Source: Actinomycetota bacterium (GTDB lineage: Bacteria; Actinomycetota; Acidimicrobiia; Acidimicrobiales; Ilumatobacteraceae). Taken from it: DNA of 10,922 nucleotides. Location: assembly GCA_005788205.1 (NCBI GenBank), contig SXYT01000191.1:1-10922 (forward strand), read 5' to 3'. Position 1 is the stretch's first letter; each line of letters opens with the position of its first letter. The position numbers and the translations under genes are program-made. Below the pieces are notes generated by a model that was not told where the DNA came from, ran no database searches, and saw nothing but the letters and a program-made list of their open reading frames with translations. Below are positions 7,217-10,922 of the stretch, in pieces.

Positions 7217-7229
7217 TATGCTGAAGCCG
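7217..7229 (+). promoter_or_regulatory. Probable -10 element for a leaderless tatB-like transcript
   Basis: TATGCT at 7217-7222 fits the TANNNT -10 consensus and is followed by six bases and then the GTG start at 7229, the same geometry as at pup. No usable Shine-Dalgarno sequence is present: AGGTGG at 7204-7209 is too far away and GAAG at 7223-7226 too close. No good -35 element is seen. The element lies in the 28-nt divergent gap, so promoter sequence upstream of it must overlap the phosphodiesterase coding region. Confidence 0.5.
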
Positions 7230-7540
7230 TGTTCAACCTCGGCGGCGGAGAGATCGTGTTCCTGCTCATCGCCGGTCTCGTGGTCCTCGGTCCTGAGAGG
7301 TTGCCCTCGGTCCTGCGGACGGTGGGGAAAACCTACGGGGAGCTTCGCCGCATGGCGCGCGGGTTCGAGCAGGAAATGAAGAGCGGGTTCGAGGAACCCC
7401 TCAAGGAGATGAAGCAGACCGCGGAGGGAATCAAGAAGACGGCTTTCGGCGAGATCGACACCGACCCCTCCCCGCCGATGCGAAGCGAGCAGGCACACCT
7501 CCCGCCCCCGGACCAGACAGGCACGGAAGCCAGTGAATGA
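7229..7540 (+). CDS. tatB: Sec-independent translocase component, TatB-like (TatA/B family)
   Basis: This is a small single-span Tat component that works with TatC to export folded proteins. From GTG 7229 the product is 103 aa: a short N terminus, a membrane helix at about residues 8-21 (EIVFLLIAGLVVLG), the hinge GPERLP, then a basic amphipathic helix (GKTYGELRRMARGFEQEM) and a charged, disordered tail. Glu8 at the start of the membrane helix and the VVLGPERLP hinge match TatB rather than TatA, which normally has an FG-x-x-KLP hinge. In actinobacterial annotation such genes are sometimes labelled tatA. An in-frame ATG at 7199 would add 10 residues ahead of the membrane span, but the 7229 start puts Glu8 at its canonical place and fits the -10 spacing. 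It overlaps tatC by 8 nt. The TatA/B family is certain. The TatB label is probable. Confidence 0.88.
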   Translation: MFNLGGGEIVFLLIAGLVVLGPERLPSVLRTVGKTYGELRRMARGFEQEMKSGFEEPLKEMKQTAEGIKKTAFGEIDTDPSPPMRSEQAHLPPPDQTGTEASE

Positions 7541-8285
7541 GCCGCAGGCAGGGATGACCGTCATTGACCACCTGCGGGAGTTGCGTTCCCGCATCATCCG
7601 CAGCATTCTCGCGGTGGCCGCGGGCATGAGTGGCCTGCTCGTGTGGTACGACCCGATGAAGGACCTGCTCACGAGGCCGTACGTCAACCTCTGCATTGCC
7701 AACCCGGCCTTCGGCTGCGACGGCAGCCTGTACTCGCTCGGCCCACTCGACGGATTCAGCGCCCGCGTGCGGATCTCGGCCTACGGGGGGATCGTCCTCG
7801 CGTTGCCGGTGATCCTGTGGCAGATATGGCGTTTCATCGTGCCCGCACTGGAGAAGAGAGAAAAGCGCTACGCGGTCCCCTTCATCCTCTCGTCCGCGGT
7901 GCTCTTCGCGGTCGGCTGCGTCCTTGCCTACTGGACGCTGAACCGCACGCTGGAGTTCCTCATCACATGGGCCGGAGAGGACGTGAACCAGGCCTTCCAG
8001 GTGACCAAGTACATGAATCTCGTCGTCCTGATGATGCTCTCCTTCGGCGTGGGATTCCTCAGCCCCGTCCTCATCGTGTTCCTGCAGCTCGTGGGCGTTG
8101 TCCGTCCGGTGACACTGCTGCGACAGTGGAGGTACGCGGTCCTCTCCATCTTCGTGGTGTCCGCGGTCATCACGCCGGACGGGAGTCCGGTGAGCCTCCT
8201 CGTGCTCGCCCCTCCGCTGACCGTTCTGTACATGCTCGCGGTCCTCATCGGCTGGCTGCTCGTGCGGAGACGCCCGGCCGCGTGA
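7533..8285 (+). CDS. tatC: Sec-independent protein translocase TatC
   Basis: TatC is the six-span membrane core of the Tat translocase and the receptor for twin-arginine signal peptides. The 250-aa product has the conserved cytoplasmic start HLRELRSRI with Glu16 (equivalent to Glu15 of the Escherichia coli protein). Membrane spans are at about 22-38, 81-103, 115-135, 162-188, 200-214 and 218-244, and the first cytoplasmic loop is FIVPALEKREKR with Glu110 (equivalent to Glu103). The ITPDGSP segment lies between spans 5 and 6, and a short basic tail RRRPAA ends the protein. Cys54 and Cys62 lie in the first outer loop. The GTG at 7533 overlaps the previous gene by 8 nt. The ATG at 7554 is an alternative that would remove seven residues before the first conserved block. 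The stop overlaps the helicase start as GTGA. Confidence 0.95.
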   Translation: MNEPQAGMTVIDHLRELRSRIIRSILAVAAGMSGLLVWYDPMKDLLTRPYVNLCIANPAFGCDGSLYSLGPLDGFSARVRISAYGGIVLALPVILWQIWRFIVPALEKREKRYAVPFILSSAVLFAVGCVLAYWTLNRTLEFLITWAGEDVNQAFQVTKYMNLVVLMMLSFGVGFLSPVLIVFLQLVGVVRPVTLLRQWRYAVLSIFVVSAVITPDGSPVSLLVLAPPLTVLYMLAVLIGWLLVRRRPAA

Positions 8286-10825
8286 GTTCGGGACGTGATT
8301 CCTTCACGGCAGCGCTGCCGTACTCGCCGGACCGTTTCCAGACGGAGGCGATGGATGCGCTCGACGACGACTCATCCGTCCTGGTTGCCGCGCCCACGGG
8401 GTCCGGCAAGACGTTGATCGCCGAGTACGCCGTCCACAGGGCGTTGACGGCCGGCCAACGGGCGTTTTACACGGCACCGATCAAGGCGCTGAGCAACCAG
8501 AAGTACCGGGACCTGTGTGCGATACACGGCGCAGCGCGCGTGGGCCTCGTCACGGGTGACAACGCGGTGAACCCCGAGGCCGATGTCGTGGTCATGACCA
8601 CGGAGGTCCTGCGCAACATGATCTACTCGTCGTCGTCGCGGCTCGAGCGACTCGGTGCCGTCATCCTCGACGAAGTCCACTTTCTCCAGGATGCATACCG
8701 CGGGCCCGTGTGGGAGGAAGTCATCATCCAGCTGGACCCGACCGTGCAACTGATCTGTCTGTCCGCGACAGTCTCCAACGCCGACGAGGTTGGTGAATGG
8801 CTCACGACCGTGAGGGGACGCACGAAGGTGGTCACCGAGTCCCGCCGGCCCGTGGAACTTCTCACCCACCACGCGCTGTACGACTCCTCGAACGGCAGGG
8901 TGCAGATGCACGACACGATCGTGAACGGCGAACCGAACCGCAACCTCGAGCGCGTCCTCGCGACCGCACGGACACTCCCGCCCAGGGGACAGGGCGGAAA
9001 GCGGCCCCGTCGCCGCTTCGCCACACCGACGAGGCCCGAAACGGTCGAACTGCTGGATGACAACGACATGCTCCCCGCGATCATCTTCATCTTCAGCAGG
9101 GCACAGTGCGAGGACGCCGTCAAATCGTGCATGTCCGCCGGGATGGTCCTGACAAGCCGCGAGGAGGAGGACGAGATCGTCGGGATCGTGGAGCGTCATG
9201 TCGACTCCCTCACGGGGTCTGACCGCACGGCGCTCGGCTACGAGGAGTTCCTGGACCGCATCGGGAGCGGCATCGCCTGCCACCACGCCGGGATGATCCC
9301 GATGTTCAAGGAGGCAGTGGAGGAGTGCTTCGTGCGCGGTCTCGTCAAGGTCGTGTTCGCCACGGAGACCCTGGCAGTCGGGATCAACATGCCTGCGCGC
9401 GCGGTCGTGATCGAGAAACTCACGAAGTACACGGGAGAACACCACGTCCTCCTGCGCGCATCGGAGTACACACAGCTGACGGGCCGTGCCGGCAGACGCG
9501 GTCTGGACCGCATCGGGCACGCGGTGACCCTGTGGAATCCCTTCGTCACGTTCGACCAGACGGCGGGTCTGGCGCTCAGTCGATCCTTCAGGCTCTCGTC
9601 AGCGTTCCGCCCCACGTTCAACATGGCCGTCAACATGATCCGTCGCCACTCCAGGGAAGCGGCCACCCATTTCCTCAACCTGTCGTTTGCGCAGTTCCAG
9701 ACGGACCGTGATGTCGTCACGTCGGAGGCCGTGCTCGAGCGGAAACGGCGCGAACTCTCGCGTCTCGAGATGTCACAGATCGAACTCACGGATTCCTTCA
9801 TAGAGGCCGAGGAGGAATCCGTCGGCGAGGTCGAGGCCGAGATTGCGCTCAGGTCGCTGCGGCCCGGTGACGTCGTCGTCTTCGATGCGGCGAACCTCCG
9901 GGGCCGGGGCGTGGTCATCAGCACCGCCGCGCGACGCTCGGGGATGCGACTGACCGTGCTGACACCGTCACGCAAGCAGATCGACCTGACCGCACGGGAC
10001 CTCCTGACTGTTCCGGTGAAGGGCGGAAGCATCGACCTTCCCGTGCCGTTCGAGCCGGGCAAGGTCGAGTTCGTCCGCGAGGCAGTCGCAAGGCTCGTCA
10101 AGGCGAGAATCGACGAGGACGTGACGACGCCGCGGGTCGGAAGGTCGGAACGTCCCCGCCGCGACGTCGTGGACTCCTCGCGGAGTCTCAGACGGTTGCG
10201 CAAGGAGATCGAGCAACTCGAGCAAAGACCGTCGGCACGATCCGGGTCGGTCAACCAGCGGTTCATGGACGTGGTCGAACTGCTCGGTGACCTCGGGTAC
10301 GTCAATGGGTGGTCCCTCACGGACAAGGGTCATGTCCTCGCCGGCGTGTTCCACGAGAGCGACCTGATGGTGACGGAGGTGATCACCGGGGGAATCCTCG
10401 AGAAGCTCTCGGTGCCTGACCTCGTCGCATGTGTCTCGTGTCTCGTGTTCGAGCCCCGCGGTGGGGACAGTGGACATGTGCGATGGCCGAACGACACGGT
10501 ACGCAACAGGTTCAAGCGGATGGAGAAGACGAGCGAGCGCTTGAACGCGATGCAGCGGGAACGGGGTATCCAGATGCACCGCAGCCCCCATGCCGGTCTG
10601 GCGATGGATGCCATGCGATGGGCCCAGGGAAGTCCGCTGTCCGACGTCCTCGATCCTGAGCTGACCCCGGGGGATTTCGTGAGATCGATGCGCCAGATCA
10701 CTGATCTGCTCCGCCAGATAGAGAACGTGTCACCGGGTGAAGACTTGCGCAGCACTGCCGCTGCCGCGGCCAGGGCGGTCAACCGGAGCGTCGTTGCGGC
10801 GGCAGCAGGGGAGAGTGCCCCGTGA
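8282..10825 (+). CDS. helY: Ski2/Mtr4-like DEVH-box helicase, HelY type
   Basis: This superfamily 2 helicase is similar along its whole length to the M. tuberculosis HelY protein as I recall it, and to eukaryotic Mtr4/Ski2 RNA helicases. The product from GTG 8282 is 847 aa. Motifs: a Q-motif-like PDRFQTEA (residues 16-23), motif I AAPTGSGKT at 36-44, IKALSNQKYRDL, MTTEVLRNMIY, motif II DEVH at 130-133, motif III SAT at 161-163, IFIFSRAQCEDA, HHAGMIP, FATETLAVGINMPAR and motif VI QLTGRAGRRG at 398-407. A charged middle region (about 500-660) follows, then a DSHCT-like C-terminal domain. A longer open frame back to 7643 exists, but that part is the shadow of TatC. GTG 8282 is chosen because it overlaps the tatC stop as GTGA and just precedes the conserved N terminus. 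It is likely an ATP-dependent RNA or DNA unwinding enzyme; the real substrate is not settled for this family. Confidence 0.93.
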   Translation: MSSGRDSFTAALPYSPDRFQTEAMDALDDDSSVLVAAPTGSGKTLIAEYAVHRALTAGQRAFYTAPIKALSNQKYRDLCAIHGAARVGLVTGDNAVNPEADVVVMTTEVLRNMIYSSSSRLERLGAVILDEVHFLQDAYRGPVWEEVIIQLDPTVQLICLSATVSNADEVGEWLTTVRGRTKVVTESRRPVELLTHHALYDSSNGRVQMHDTIVNGEPNRNLERVLATARTLPPRGQGGKRPRRRFATPTRPETVELLDDNDMLPAIIFIFSRAQCEDAVKSCMSAGMVLTSREEEDEIVGIVERHVDSLTGSDRTALGYEEFLDRIGSGIACHHAGMIPMFKEAVEECFVRGLVKVVFATETLAVGINMPARAVVIEKLTKYTGEHHVLLRASEYTQLTGRAGRRGLDRIGHAVTLWNPFVTFDQTAGLALSRSFRLSSAFRPTFNMAVNMIRRHSREAATHFLNLSFAQFQTDRDVVTSEAVLERKRRELSRLEMSQIELTDSFIEAEEESVGEVEAEIALRSLRPGDVVVFDAANLRGRGVVISTAARRSGMRLTVLTPSRKQIDLTARDLLTVPVKGGSIDLPVPFEPGKVEFVREAVARLVKARIDEDVTTPRVGRSERPRRDVVDSSRSLRRLRKEIEQLEQRPSARSGSVNQRFMDVVELLGDLGYVNGWSLTDKGHVLAGVFHESDLMVTEVITGGILEKLSVPDLVACVSCLVFEPRGGDSGHVRWPNDTVRNRFKRMEKTSERLNAMQRERGIQMHRSPHAGLAMDAMRWAQGSPLSDVLDPELTPGDFVRSMRQITDLLRQIENVSPGEDLRSTAAAAARAVNRSVVAAAAGESAP

Positions 10826-10922
10826 CCATCCGCAAGGGACAGGACTGGGGTCAAAAGACGACCGTTCCACCCGACTTCGTCACGGCCCGCACCGACGCGT
10901 CGGTGGCCGATGCCTGGAGATC
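10822..10922 (+). CDS. Unidentified protein, N-terminal fragment (3'-truncated)
   Basis: The frame opens at GTG 10822, overlapping the helicase stop as GTGA exactly as the helicase overlaps tatC, and stays open for 33 codons to the window edge. The visible N terminus begins VTIRKGQDWG (V read as Met) and continues with a polar stretch ending near ADAWR. There is no signal peptide, membrane segment or recognised motif in what is seen. The RKG-x-x-WG start gives me a faint impression of a conserved actinobacterial hypothetical family, but I cannot name it. The overlap makes it very likely to be a real gene of the tatB-tatC-helY operon. The function is unknown. Confidence 0.65.
   Translation, partial: MTIRKGQDWGQKTTVPPDFVTARTDASVADAWR

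Noticed and set aside
6983..7228. Open frame extending the tatB-like protein upstream by about 82 codons
   Set aside because: It runs antisense through the phosphodiesterase gene, and Tat A/B proteins begin right before the membrane helix.
7643..8281. Open frame extending the helicase about 213 codons upstream
   Set aside because: It lies entirely over tatC in another frame, is rich in Arg and Pro as GC-driven shadows are, and shows no helicase homology. The conserved helicase N terminus begins just after GTG 8282.
8372..9520. 382-codon minus-strand open frame opposite the helicase (and the similar one at 9238-10326)
   Set aside because: The + strand carries all helicase motifs in order. 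The opposite frames show only low-complexity, His/Arg/Ser-rich sequence.

Overview
This is a high-GC actinobacterial-type window centred on a complete Pup-proteasome gene cluster. The presence of Pup, both Pup-ligase-fold enzymes (Dop and PafA), a two-subunit 20S proteasome and its ring ATPase points to Actinomycetota. The order ATPase-dop-pup-prcB-prcA-pafA followed by tat genes and a HelY-type helicase matches the general layout known from Mycobacterium tuberculosis. Sequence divergence and the Glu-ended Pup suggest a lineage outside the mycobacteria. Acidimicrobiia or a similar deep branch is possible, but this is a guess from memory and not a measured placement.

Positions 1-5804 hold the degradation pathway on the + strand: the 3' part of the ATPase ARC/Mpa (5' end outside the window), Dop (depupylase), Pup (64 aa), PrcB (catalytic beta subunit with a 40-residue propeptide), PrcA (alpha subunit) and PafA (Pup ligase). 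PafA attaches Pup to substrate lysines, ARC recognises Pup and unfolds the substrate into the PrcA/PrcB barrel, and Dop removes Pup. All key catalytic residues I looked for are present, so the system looks functional. Genes are separated by 2 nt or overlap by 4 nt, except for the 57-nt dop-pup gap, which appears to hold a promoter for a leaderless pup mRNA.

Positions 5835-7200 hold a type I signal peptidase (lepB, +) and, facing it, a glycerophosphodiester phosphodiesterase (-) whose 3' end overlaps lepB by 14 nt. In M. tuberculosis the space between pafA and the tat genes is taken by the regulators pafB and pafC. Neither is present here.

Positions 7229-10922 hold a second + strand operon: a TatB-like Tat component, TatC, a Ski2/Mtr4-like DEVH helicase (HelY type), and the first 33 codons of an unidentified gene. 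These genes overlap at stop/start codons (8, 4 and 4 nt). The tatB-like gene also appears to start with a leaderless message, using the same -10-to-start spacing as pup.

There is no RNA gene, CRISPR array, insertion sequence or phage feature that I can support, and no gene-free stretch longer than 57 nt. I do not see a wholly new system. The points worth a second look are the replacement of pafBC, the promoter architecture, the Glu-ended Pup kept together with Dop, and the unidentified gene at the right edge.
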